This document shows, one piece after another, positions 1-8,649 of a DNA stretch of 64,000 nt; the stretch's first letter is position 1; each line of letters opens with the position of its first letter. Under the pieces are notes generated by a model. The model was not told where the DNA came from. It saw nothing but the letters and a program-made list of their open reading frames with translations, and made no database searches. This DNA is from Adiantum capillus-veneris. Its lineage: Eukaryota; Streptophyta; Polypodiopsida; Polypodiales; Pteridaceae. Location: the NCBI GenBank assembly GCA_014529385.2, contig CM043953.1, forward strand, positions 89,934,342 to 89,998,341, in the 5' to 3' direction. Position numbers and translations under genes: made by a program.

Positions 1-159
1 ATAGATAGAAAGAGAGAGGGAAACAGGGAGAGATAGAGGGAGAGAAAGAGAAAGAGAGAGAGAGAGATAGAGGGAGAGAGGGAAAGAGGGAGAGAAAGAG
101 ATAGATAGAGAGAGAAAGAGAGAGAGGGAAAGAGAGAGAGAGAGATAGATAGATAGATT
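1..159. repeat. GA-rich imperfect microsatellite, left part
   Basis: Almost pure purine sequence built of GA, GGGA and GATA units. It resembles the tract at 4769-5690 on the other side of the LINE, so the two are read as one microsatellite split by the LINE insertion. It runs off the left edge of the window. Confidence 0.9.
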
Positions 160-189
160 TTATTATCGTCCTCGGAGGTCAAATATGAC

Positions 190-3100
190 TTATGGGACCA
201 AAGTTACATGTGATGTAGTATGTGTATGGCTGATGAGTGACTCTCGATGCTCCAAAATTGTAGTGATGAGAGTCGCAATGGAGAGCCCACACTTTGGCTG
301 GGAGAGGAAAGTGTGTAGGTCTAAGTTATGGCTGAAAATGTGAGAGAAGCAAGTTCGGATGTGATCAAAAGCTGAGCACTCTAGTAGTGTGTGGTACTCA
401 GACTCTCGAACTTGCAGTGAGCATAATGTGCACAATCGATTTGACTCTTCTCCATTGCCCCAACGCCCTATCTCGCATCGAAGGAAATGGGAGCTAAGCC
501 GAATTGCTGCGATAGTGCGTATCGCGGACAAGGGAATAGGCTCAAGCATGTAAGTGTGAGTACGGTTTCCTCTCTCAGCGAAGAACATGGTTTTGTAGTT
601 GGGGGCAATATAGGTGGTGTAATGTATGAAGCGTGACCCACCGGATTTCTCCCAAGCCGTAATACATTGGCGTTGTAGAAAAGCTTCATTCACTTGAGAG
701 TCAATTGAAGCATCATGTAGCAAGTGTAATGCATCCCATCTCCCAAACCACTTCTTTATGTCTTGCATCCATCCCGTGCTCAAGATCTTGCTTTTATGCG
801 TCTTTTGAACTTTTTTGCTTGCTTCCCATGCAATTGTAGGAAGTCGATGTGAGGGGTTTTGACGCATCTTTATCATGTACTCCACAACCCTTTCCATGCC
901 CATAACCTCAATTGGAAGAGATCCCGACTCAAGAAGTAAGAGCATATATGGTGTTTGTGTCTTAACTTGGAGAAAGTTTGTAAGAAAACGCTTTTGGACA
1001 TTCTCAAACTCTTTCCAAGTGGACTTTGAGATGCTCCCGCCCCACACTTCAACTCCATAAAGAAGAACCGGTGTCACCAATGCATCAAAAAGATACTTCT
1101 TGAGAACCCAACACTTGATGTTTCCCGCATTACACATGTTCTCAAATGCATAATATGCTCTCTTTCCCGCTTCCAAACGACGCATAGCACATTCATGCCA
1201 CTTGTGATTGGATGGAACCTCAAGGCCAAGGTACTTAAAGCTCTCAACAACTTCAAGTGTCTCGTTGTTGTACACAATGCATGGCTTCTCCTTATGGTTG
1301 GTTTTCACAAGCATAACCTTTGTTTTGGATTCATTTACAATCAGCCCACTATGCAAGCAAAAGTTCTCAAGGACAACCATAAGCTTTTGTGCATCTTCTA
1401 AAGTGTGTGCTAGAAGCACTACATCATCCGCATACAACAAAAGCATGATTACCGCATTGCAAATAGTGACCTCTTCAATGCCTTCTTCTTGCATAAAGTC
1501 AAGTACCATTTGTTCCAATTGATCGATGCATAGACCAAAGAGAGTTGGTGACAATGGACATCCTTGTTTAACCCCAATAGTGCTTACAAAAATTTCTGAA
1601 ATTTCTCTTCCCATGCGCAATTGACAAATCACCTTCTCATAGATTCGAGAAACCGCAAGCATAAACTCACTTGGCACTTGGAGTTCTTCCATCCTTCTCC
1701 ACAAATTGTTACGTGGAATCATATCAAAGGCTTTCTTAAAGTCCACAAAACAACAATACAATTGCTTGCCTTTCAACCGACTTTCCTCCATGAGAACACG
1801 AAGAGTGACAAGATGATCAATGGTGCTATGGCATCGACGAAAACCCGCTTGTCCCTTTGCACGCTTGTCATTCTCTTCAGCCCAATCACTCAATTTCATC
1901 TCCATTATGCACCCAAACAACTTTGCCATAAGAGACCCAATCATTATAGTCCGGTAGTTGCTTACATTCTTCACATCCCCTCCTTTATGCAAAGGCTTAA
2001 CCCAATTAGTACTCCAATCATAAGGCATACCATGTTGAAGTGCAAGGTTGAACATATCACACATCCACTCATGGGTAAAATCTCCCGTCCATTTGATCAT
2101 CTCCGGCTTGATACCTTGAAGATCTCCCGCTTTGCGAGTGGCCAACTTTTCAAGTCCACCGCATACATCCTCAATAGTAAAAAAAGACGGCATACATGGG
2201 AGTGAACCATAAAATGGCATTTTTTCAGTATTTTCTTGCTCATATAATTGCCTACAATGTGTGTACATATCCACTAGACTCAAGTTACCAAAATTCTCAA
2301 CCCGCTTGCCTCTCAAGTTTCTCCAAAATCTTCCACATGCATGTGCCTTTTCTTGGACTTGAAATTCTTGTTGCTTTACTTCCCATCTTCTTCTCTTCTT
2401 TTGAATCAATGCCTTGTATGTACGCAAATGACTTTGATAGTTGTCTTTGTCCATAGTTGCATCAAGCTTTATCAAGGACTTTCGAGCATCTTGACATATT
2501 TTATCAAACCACCTTTTGCGTGATCTATCTTTGTGGATACCATGGAGATGCTTTATGGCAAAGCATTCTTCCGCACAAGAACAAATAGCTTTCTTGAAAG
2601 CTTCCCATTTAGTTTTCAATGGTGCATCACATTGAAGCTTTGTCATCCATAGTTTTTGCTCAACCATTTCAATGTACATTGGTGCCCGTTTGAAATCCAT
2701 ACATAGTGATAACTTCTCTTTCCTTTGGCTGAGATTATCATGCTTAGTTGCTTCTCCACATGAAAGGTCAATACATAAGGTGCGATGGTCGGATTCCGGG
2801 GTCCATTGACCAAACATAAAACTCTTTATGCAATTTATGATGGCTTCAGAGAGTAGCATATAGTCAATCACACTATCCCCATTATGTCTTCTACATGTAA
2901 ATCCATTGGTTCCACTCCACAAAGATACACCATTGGCAATGAGCATACCCGTGCTATTACACATGTGTAAAAGTAACTTTCCATAGTGATCCGGCTCTTT
3001 CTCATCCATTGAAGTACGATCATACAAGTGAACTTCCTCCAACTCCCTTGAAATGTATGGCATATCAAATTGTTGAGTATCATGTTGCAATGTTTTTGTG

Positions 3101-3582
3101 CGAGCATTCATATCCCCAAATACAATAACATCACCTTCACCTTTGAAATAAGCAATGTCCTCTTCCAAATCAGAAAATGGTTGATCTCTATCCATGCAAG
3201 CATAAAAGGGAGAATCATGATGAGGAATGTAGCAACCGGCTACAAAAATGGGTGCTCTTTTTGGTGTCATAATTTTCAGCCATACATAACGTTTGTACTT
3301 GTCATCTTTCACAATTGATACAAAATCTTCCAATCCTTTCTTAACCATACATGCTAACCCTCCTTGTCCTCTTCGTTGCTTGAGATTCTTTGACCACATC
3401 AATGAATGTACATTGTAATCCTCCAAGCCGTTAATCCTTTGTGTATCATACTCCCAAGTTTCAACAAGAAGTACAACATCGGCTTTGCTTGTTAGTTCAT
3501 CAATGCCAACCCCCGCATTCCATGGGTATCCATTACAATTCCAAAAGCATATTTTCAATTGTAACTCGGTCTCATAGGTCAC
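190..3582 (-). CDS. LINE ORF2: AP-endonuclease / reverse transcriptase
   Basis: The protein nicks target DNA and reverse transcribes the LINE RNA in the nucleus. Residues about 10-275 are an APE-type endonuclease with the expected motifs: FWNCNG, VETW, GDMNAR, IDYMLLS and SDH. The RT spans roughly residues 500-790, with VDFKKAFD, GVKQGCPLSP and the catalytic LLYADDVV. Near the C terminus a C-X2-C...H-X4-C knuckle (CTLC ... HTLLEC) is followed by 50-60 residues. No stop or frameshift is seen in 1131 codons. The first codon of the open frame is GTG, not ATG, and the first in-frame ATG lies inside the endonuclease domain. The frame is continuous with ORF1 across a single UAG, so translation probably uses readthrough or reinitiation. 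The 3' end lies 30 bp before the (TCTA) tail. Confidence 0.92.
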   Translation of the reverse strand: MTYETELQLKICFWNCNGYPWNAGVGIDELTSKADVVLLVETWEYDTQRINGLEDYNVHSLMWSKNLKQRRGQGGLACMVKKGLEDFVSIVKDDKYKRYVWLKIMTPKRAPIFVAGCYIPHHDSPFYACMDRDQPFSDLEEDIAYFKGEGDVIVFGDMNARTKTLQHDTQQFDMPYISRELEEVHLYDRTSMDEKEPDHYGKLLLHMCNSTGMLIANGVSLWSGTNGFTCRRHNGDSVIDYMLLSEAIINCIKSFMFGQWTPESDHRTLCIDLSCGEATKHDNLSQRKEKLSLCMDFKRAPMYIEMVEQKLWMTKLQCDAPLKTKWEAFKKAICSCAEECFAIKHLHGIHKDRSRKRWFDKICQDARKSLIKLDATMDKDNYQSHLRTYKALIQKKRRRWEVKQQEFQVQEKAHACGRFWRNLRGKRVENFGNLSLVDMYTHCRQLYEQENTEKMPFYGSLPCMPSFFTIEDVCGGLEKLATRKAGDLQGIKPEMIKWTGDFTHEWMCDMFNLALQHGMPYDWSTNWVKPLHKGGDVKNVSNYRTIMIGSLMAKLFGCIMEMKLSDWAEENDKRAKGQAGFRRCHSTIDHLVTLRVLMEESRLKGKQLYCCFVDFKKAFDMIPRNNLWRRMEELQVPSEFMLAVSRIYEKVICQLRMGREISEIFVSTIGVKQGCPLSPTLFGLCIDQLEQMVLDFMQEEGIEEVTICNAVIMLLLYADDVVLLAHTLEDAQKLMVVLENFCLHSGLIVNESKTKVMLVKTNHKEKPCIVYNNETLEVVESFKYLGLEVPSNHKWHECAMRRLEAGKRAYYAFENMCNAGNIKCWVLKKYLFDALVTPVLLYGVEVWGGSISKSTWKEFENVQKRFLTNFLQVKTQTPYMLLLLESGSLPIEVMGMERVVEYMIKMRQNPSHRLPTIAWEASKKVQKTHKSKILSTGWMQDIKKWFGRWDALHLLHDASIDSQVNEAFLQRQCITAWEKSGGSRFIHYTTYIAPNYKTMFFAERGNRTHTYMLEPIPLSAIRTIAAIRLSSHFLRCEIGRWGNGEESNRLCTLCSLQVRESEYHTLLECSAFDHIRTCFSHIFSHNLDLHTFLSQPKCGLSIATLITTILEHRESLISHTHTTSHVTLVP

Positions 3583-3588
3583 ACATCC

Positions 3589-4539
3589 CTATTTGCTTGA
3601 GAGACTTGCCTCCTCCTTGGGCACATTTTCTTCATGAGAGATCTCCTTGTTTTTATTATTCTTTTCCTCATATGCCTTGCGACGCATATTTTGTTGCTTA
3701 ATAGTGCGATCTTCACATACAAAACATTTTGTATCCCTCAAATAGATCCAACTATTATCAAGGATAATCTTTCGCTTGGTCTCATCCGGCATGGTGCATA
3801 CAATTGGCCGTTCTCCCGAGCGAGGAGCTCCTTGCTTCCCCACTCTATGTGCTCCATATACCATAACTCCGGACATGCCAAAGTGGGTTTTGAAGAAATC
3901 TTCAATAACAATGGCAAGAGAAGGAGGTGTCTCTAACTTCTCTTCGGGAATTCCATGAATAACAATGTTCTTGGAACGTCGCTCCCGTTCCTTCAACTCC
4001 TCCACATCCACATTCTCAACATTCTTTGTTTGAACCATAGCTTGCATGAGTGAGGAATTAGAAACCACATTGCTACCACATACATCAGCCCAAGACTTGT
4101 TTGTGCATACATTTTTCATGTCGCATACATCCCGGCTCATAGTGTCAAATTTCTCCTCTTTCAATACATGGTCATGCTCTACTTTGCTCATCCGCTCCTT
4201 CAAAGCATTCAAGTCCACAAGAGAGCGTTTACATTCCTTGACTTCCTCTTCAAGTTGCATCAAACGTGTTGTTTGCATCTCAAGTGTCCTCTTGAGATTC
4301 TCATTCTCAACCACAAGTACCCTTAGTGTGCCATTCTCCATTGCAAGTGCTCGTAAGTCTTCGCCTTGTTTGTTTACGGTCTCTTGCAATGATACCAAGT
4401 ACGCCATGAGCATGGTTTCCGATGTCGTTGGTTGGGTGGTTGTGTTGCTATCTCCATACTTAGGAGATTTTGGATCATTTTCCACAATGGTTGTGGACCT
4501 TGTTGAAGAAGAAGAACCCTTGCGAGTGCCGGAAGACAT
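3589..4539 (-). CDS. LINE ORF1: L1-type RNA-binding protein
   Basis: A 316-aa protein starting at ATG 4539. It has a Ser/Thr-rich N terminus, a Leu/Glu/Lys heptad-like coiled coil at about residues 50-135, and a segment RRSKNIVIHGIPEE at about residue 190. That segment matches the start of the RRM-like domain of L1 ORF1p (Transposase_22 type), and is followed by a basic C-terminal domain with DETKRKIILDN. Family knowledge: L1 ORF1p trimerises through the coiled coil, coats LINE RNA and acts as a nucleic-acid chaperone. No CCHC knuckle is seen, unlike many plant L1 ORF1 proteins. It ends in UAG, followed by GGA UGU, six bases before the ORF2 frame is annotated to open. Confidence 0.85.
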   Translation of the reverse strand: MSSGTRKGSSSSTRSTTIVENDPKSPKYGDSNTTTQPTTSETMLMAYLVSLQETVNKQGEDLRALAMENGTLRVLVVENENLKRTLEMQTTRLMQLEEEVKECKRSLVDLNALKERMSKVEHDHVLKEEKFDTMSRDVCDMKNVCTNKSWADVCGSNVVSNSSLMQAMVQTKNVENVDVEELKERERRSKNIVIHGIPEEKLETPPSLAIVIEDFFKTHFGMSGVMVYGAHRVGKQGAPRSGERPIVCTMPDETKRKIILDNSWIYLRDTKCFVCEDRTIKQQNMRRKAYEEKNNKNKEISHEENVPKEEASLSSK

Positions 4540-4764
4540 TGTATGTAAAATAGGAGATGAGAATCAATTTTGTTGAACCTGTTCACTTTGGAAATGCTGC
4601 TACAAAAACGCCTTCCATAACTCTGAAAATTTATGTCTTTACATCAATGCGTAGAGGACTTCGTGCTCTTCGATTGAAGCTATAGATCACCCAAATCGGA
4701 GTTCGGATGAAGAAGTTATGATCAAAAGAGTGGACTACTGTCTACTAGGTCAAAAAACGGCTGC

Positions 4765-4768
<4 letters not shown>
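4540..4768 (-). promoter_or_regulatory. LINE 5' leader / probable internal promoter region
   Basis: Non-coding sequence between the GA tract and the ORF1 ATG. LINE transcription normally starts from an internal promoter in this segment. No TATA box or other motif can be pinpointed, so its role rests on position alone. Confidence 0.45.
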
Positions 4769-4820
<52 letters not shown>

Positions 4821-4874
4821 GAGGGAGATAAAGAGATAGAGAGAGAAATAAATAGAAAGAGAGAGGGAAAGAGG

Positions 4875-4915
<41 letters not shown>

Positions 4916-5564
4916 TAGAGGGGGAGAAAGAGAGAGAGGGAAAGAGGGAGAGAGAGAGAAATAGATAGAAAGAGAGAGAGATAGACGGAGAGAGGGAAAG
5001 AGGGAGAGATAGAGAGATATAGAGGGAAAGAGGGAGAGAAAGAGAGAGAGAGAGAGAAAGAGAAAGAGAGAGATAGAGAAAGTGAGAGATAGAGAGGGAG
5101 AGAAAGAGATAGAGAGAGAAATAAATAGAAAGAGGGAGGGAGAGAGGGAGAGAGAGAGAGAGAGAGAGAGTAGATAGAGGGAGAGAAAGAGAGAGAGGGA
5201 AAGAGGGAGAGAAATAGATAGAAAGAGAGAGAGAGATAAACGGAGAGAGGGAAAAGGGGAGAGATAGAGGGAAAGAGGGAGAGAAAGAGAGAGAGAGAGA
5301 AAGAGAAAGAGAGAGATAGAGAAAGTGAGAGTGTAGATAGAGACGGAGAGAAATAGGGAAAGAGAGAGAATAGAGATAGAGATAGGGAAAGAAAGAGAGT
5401 AGATAGAAAGGGAGACAAAGAGAAAGAGAGAGAGAGAGATAGAGAAAGTGAGATAGTAAATAGAGAGGGAGAGAAATGGGGAAAGAGAGAGAATAGAGAT
5501 AGAGATAGGGAAAGAGAAAGATAGGGAAAGAGAGAGAGTAGATAGAAAGGGAGAGAAATAGAGA

Positions 5565-5608
<44 letters not shown>

Positions 5609-5690
5609 AAGAGGGAAAGGGAGAGAGAGATAGGGAGAGACAGAAAAAGAGGGGAAAGAGGGAGAGAGAGAAAGAAGTTAAGGAGATGAA
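4769..5690. repeat. Long GA-rich compound microsatellite, right part
   Basis: About 920 bp of GA/GGGA/GATA units with higher-order duplications: blocks containing GTAGATAGA and AGTGAGA motifs recur several times at roughly 100-200 bp. Open Ser/Leu/Pro-rich frames on the minus strand are translation artefacts of this repeat. It begins about 45 bp downstream, on the minus strand, of a possible splice donor of the HSPA12-like exon, so it may be intronic. Confidence 0.9.
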
Positions 5691-5735
5691 AATTGGGCTC
5701 CAAAGGGATACCTGAGCAACCAGCACCAAGATTAC

Positions 5736-6068
5736 CTTCAAGGCGAGGATGCTTTGTTGAATGAAGGGCAACCCATCCCCAAGCTTGGAGGCTGTAGGTA
5801 GAAGACAAGGGGTTCCACTTGTAAAACATGCTGGTCTGTGTTTTGCAATAACGGGATGAAGCGGCTGCCTCAGTTTGTGAGGCCAATCCAGGACATGGTG
5901 GATGTCCCTAGGGTCACTCTTGTGGACATACGCGAAGCCCAAAAAAGTGGTGCCCAAGTCCAAAGCCACCATGACCTTAGCCGAGACCTCCATGGCTCGG
6001 CAGAAGATGTCGTCCATGTTTGGCTTCTCATCTCTAAGAGTGCTTGCTTTACATGGAGGCGCAGACAT
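5736..6068 (-). pseudogene. HSPA12-like HSP70-family N-terminal exon, frameshifted
   Basis: On the minus strand, from ATG 6068, the frame reads VMVALDLGTTFLGFAYVHKS, the phosphate-binding loop of the HSP70/actin ATPase fold in the divergent HSPA12 form, followed by a DWP motif. The matching continuation, YCKTQTSMFYKW then LQAWGW, is in the next frame, so a one-base frameshift lies near 5870-5895. The homology ends at a GT donor-like site (AAG/GTAATC) at 5735-5736, followed by CT-rich sequence. HSPA12 proteins are atypical Hsp70 ATPases with roles that are poorly known in plants. Later exons would lie beyond the left edge of the window. The homology call is from memory of the family. A sequencing error instead of a true frameshift cannot be excluded. 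Confidence 0.6.
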
Positions 6069-6142
6069 GACTTTGGGATAGAGCTTCCACTTCGTAGTTC
6101 AACTGCACAACCAAGAAGGGGAGAGCGAGAGGGATAGAGAGA

Positions 6143-6147
6143 GAGAG
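6143..6147. repeat. Target-site duplication of element A, left copy
   Basis: GAGAG immediately before the LTR start TGTCATA; the same five bases follow the 3' LTR at 14550-14554. The flank is GA-rich, which weakens the match slightly. Confidence 0.75.
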
Positions 6148-6524
6148 TGTCATACTAATCAATATCTAATTCTCCTAAATGATTTTCTCATGTTAAACTG
6201 ATCATTTAATATGGGGAAGTGCCAGGGGAGAAAAAGCTAGAATATTGGTTAAGCTAGCAGACCGGCCACAGTAGGGATCAGAAGGAGGGAAAATAGGGAT
6301 CCAAAGGGGGGGCCATCTGCAAAAGAGCCATGTGAAACAATGGGCTAAAAAGACCCTAAGGTTCAGCCCATTAAGACTTCCAAAATGCTAAGGTTCCAAA
6401 ATTCAAAGGTTGTGTCCAAAGGTCAACCATGGGGGATTTTGGATGCTTTGTGTGTATCCCAAAAGTCTTTACAAATCCCTACATAGGAGGGGGCGAGCCT
6501 TGGGAGTAGGGGATGAGAGAGAAA

Positions 6525-6611
<87 letters not shown>

Positions 6612-7151
6612 GCTCCCTTTACACAAAGGGAATGAGGGACACATGTCAGCTCCCTAGCACAGATGCCCACAAGGTGTACCCAATTCCTATTGGATGGCCT
6701 TGGAGGTGGACCAATGAGAATTAGGCTAGAGTAAATCTAGTTTAATAATTTAAAAACACTTAATAAAAGAACCAATGAGAATTAAGCTCTCTAGAAGACT
6801 ATTGGATAGTCTCCCAAGGGGTCCAATGATCATTCAACAGCCCAATGGCTTGCTTGATTCCTATTGGCCAGGAGGCAAAGGGGTCCAATGAGAGTTTAGT
6901 TGCATTTATTAATTACATTAAGCTCTCACAAAAGGGGAAAGGGGGACACATGTCAGAAGGCTATCACTTATACTGCTTAATTATCATTGGCTAGCCCTAG
7001 GGAGGTCCAATAAGAGTGGAGCATGAGCAAATAGCAAGAGGGGTCGACCAAGAGAGAGAGGGGGCTGATTTTTGCAAGTCATTATCACACACACACTCAC
7101 ACAATCTCATGTGTGAAGTAAAGAAGACTCTCTCTCCTTCTCAAGATTTAA
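6148..7151 (+). repeat. Element A 5' LTR, first part
   Basis: Aligns with 12956-13900 of the 3' LTR from TGTCATA to GATTTAATGG, then homology stops abruptly at the inversion breakpoint. It carries a CA repeat of about 84 bp at 6527-6610; the 3' LTR has only about 24 bp there. The short 6.4-kb CA-coded ORFs are artefacts. Confidence 0.9.
6527..6610. repeat. (CA)n microsatellite inside the element A 5' LTR
   Basis: About 41 uninterrupted CA units. The equivalent place in the 3' LTR (about 13330-13353) has about 10 units with one interruption, so the array changed length after insertion. Confidence 0.95.
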
Positions 7152-7543
7152 TGGAAAATCGAGGTGGCGGGAGACTCGCTTCTTTCTCGTTCCTTCGGTG
7201 GAGGCTCTTGAGTTCTCCTTTGAGAAGGAGATGCATCATCAAGAAGTAAATTCTTGAGCCCTTCGTATGGATTGTCTTCTTCTTCCCGAATCGGAGAGAG
7301 ACCTCTTTTGGAAGTCTCACAAGGAGGCTTCCTAGGTGTTCTCTCGACATGGTGGTGAGCTTGAAGAATCCCATGAGCACGCAGCTGCCGTTGCACTTCA
7401 CTTTGGAGAGATGGATTGCCCATGGCTTGTTGAAGCCTAGAAACAAGATAGTTAACAAGCATCGGGGCATCATTAGTAGCTTGCTCATTAGCAAAATCAA
7501 AGTTATCAACATTAATTTCACTCTCTTTATTATTGTCAGCCAT
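7152..7543 (-). pseudogene. Element A gag, N-terminal part (inverted)
   Basis: Starts at ATG 7543 with MADNNKESE and stays open to the breakpoint at 7152, giving about 130 aa. A glutamine-rich helical region (SRLQQAMG) is followed by a charged, Pro/Arg/Ser-rich tail (EPPPKERERS). The next part of gag is on the opposite strand from about 8650, beginning with a similar Arg/Ser-rich stretch. Gag packages the element RNA. The frame meets LTR sequence at the breakpoint and stops there, so no full gag can be made. Assigned to gag by position after the primer site and by composition. Confidence 0.6.
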
Positions 7544-7936
7544 TCTAACAACTTTTAGGTGTAAACTTTTTAGGTGTACTTTGGAACTTCAAGCCCTAGT
7601 TGCTACTCCTCTTTGCCCCTTTAGAAAAAACACTCAAGCTATTGTACCCGTGGCTCGAATACCATTAATTGCAAGGAATAGAAGAGAGGGTCGTTCAACA
7701 CCAAAACACCACCCGCTCATGTCAAGCTTCTAATAGCTCAATAGCGGTTAAGCCCCGTAGGAATGCAATATTAAGACCATAGCTCTCGACGGTGATGCCT
7801 CGTTAACTGCACGAAGGCAGGCGCACTGCAAGGCTGAAAAATCCCTATTCTACTTACTCACAAGCAATTAATAATACCAACCATTTATAGCTAGCTTGAG
7901 GACCTCCCTTCTTGAGCAAGAAAAGAGAAACATTGT

Positions 7937-7948
7937 GCTCTGATACCA
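7937..7948 (-). other. Primer-binding site of element A, complementary to initiator tRNA-Met
   Basis: On the minus strand TGGTATCAGAGC follows the LTR terminus ...ATGTTACA after one base. This is the standard plant iMet primer site. Its orientation opposite to pol shows directly that this end of the element is inverted. Confidence 0.9.
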
Positions 7949-7949
7949 A

Positions 7950-8587
7950 TGTAACATTTAATGGCCTAAAAACTTGTGTGTAGCGGAAATTAGCATGAAC
8001 ATAGTGGGCATTTCATTAGAATAGATTCCTAATGATAATTACAAGAGTGCTTGGGTGGAGAGAGCAACAAAAAGCATAACACCTAGTTAGATAGCATGAA
8101 CAATACTTTCAAAAGAGAGAGAAATTAAGCTATTGACAACAGTTGAGGACTGGATTTGCATGGAGCCGGTCCCCCCTCCAAAAGGCTTTGTATTATGGTT
8201 TCTCCCATCAAGAGAGACATTGTACAATACAATACTTTGTGTTCCTTCAAGACTAGCTAGTGCAATGAAGATGAAAGCTTCATGCACTAAGCAAAACACT
8301 TATCAAACACAACATCAATTATCTCCGGTCTCAGACCCAAAACCTCACAGACCTTCGAAGATGGTGAGAGCTAGCAGGGTATGAGAGGAAGAAGGAGTAT
8401 TCTTACGAGAAAGATGTACATCTCCTCACATAAGCACTCATATTAGCATAACTTAGCTTAGTAATTAGCATGGTAGAGGAGATGAGCATGCATTGAAGCT
8501 TGGCTCTGTTTGGATTTGCATCACAAAGCCAAGAATTGTTGGTGTAGGCCTCCCTTCTCACAAGCTTGGAGTAGGTGGTAAGCTTTT
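7950..8587 (-). repeat. Element A 5' LTR, second part (inverted)
   Basis: Reverse-complementary to 13901-14549 of the 3' LTR, including its ACA end. An 83-codon frame inside it on the plus strand is mirrored by a minus-strand frame in the 3' LTR and is not a gene. Confidence 0.88.
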
Positions 8588-8649
8588 TAAAAATTGAATA
8601 CAAAAACCCCTTCTTTTAATGTATCTCTGTTAAATTGCCTAAATTTCAC

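Larger units (their letters stand above)
160..4768 (-). mobile_element. Full-length L1-like LINE with intact ORF1 and ORF2
   Basis: On the minus strand the order is a 5' leader of about 230 bp (4540-4768), ORF1, ORF2, a very short 3' UTR of about 30 bp containing AATAAAA, and a tail of (TCTA) repeats that merges into the CT microsatellite. Both ORFs are free of stops over 317 and 1131 codons. GA-rich DNA on both sides hides any target-site duplication, so the ends are approximate by about 20 bp. Non-LTR elements move by target-primed reverse transcription using the ORF2 endonuclease and RT. This copy could be young and competent, which is inferred only from its intact reading frames. Confidence 0.85.
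7152..8587 (-). other. Inverted internal segment of element A
   Basis: Read on the minus strand, this block contains in order the last 638 bp of the LTR (8587-7950), a one-base spacer, the primer-binding site, the leader, and the start of gag (7543-7152). These are exactly the pieces missing between the plus-strand LTR part at 6148-7151 and the plus-strand gag continuing from about 8640. The left breakpoint is at 7151/7152 inside the LTR. The right one is near 8587, where homology to the 3' LTR (AAAGCTTACC) ends. About 50 bp at 8588-8640 of unclear origin sits at the right junction. Confidence 0.85.

Noticed and set aside
1208-2456. Plus-strand open frames of 60-194 codons opposite the LINE ORF2
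   Set aside because: Shadows of the strongly supported minus-strand ORF2.
4722-5690. Long Ser/Leu/Pro-rich open frames across the GA tract
   Set aside because: They arise from translating CT/GA repeats; only the part beyond 5736 has real protein similarity.
6410-6724. Open frames coding poly(Thr-His) or poly(Cys-Val)
   Set aside because: Translation of the CA microsatellite in an LTR; the same holds at 28794-29193 and 55319-55590.
8133-8384. 83-codon frame, with a matching frame at 14115-14339 on the other strand
   Set aside because: Both lie in the two copies of the element A LTR, so the similarity is LTR identity and not a protein family.
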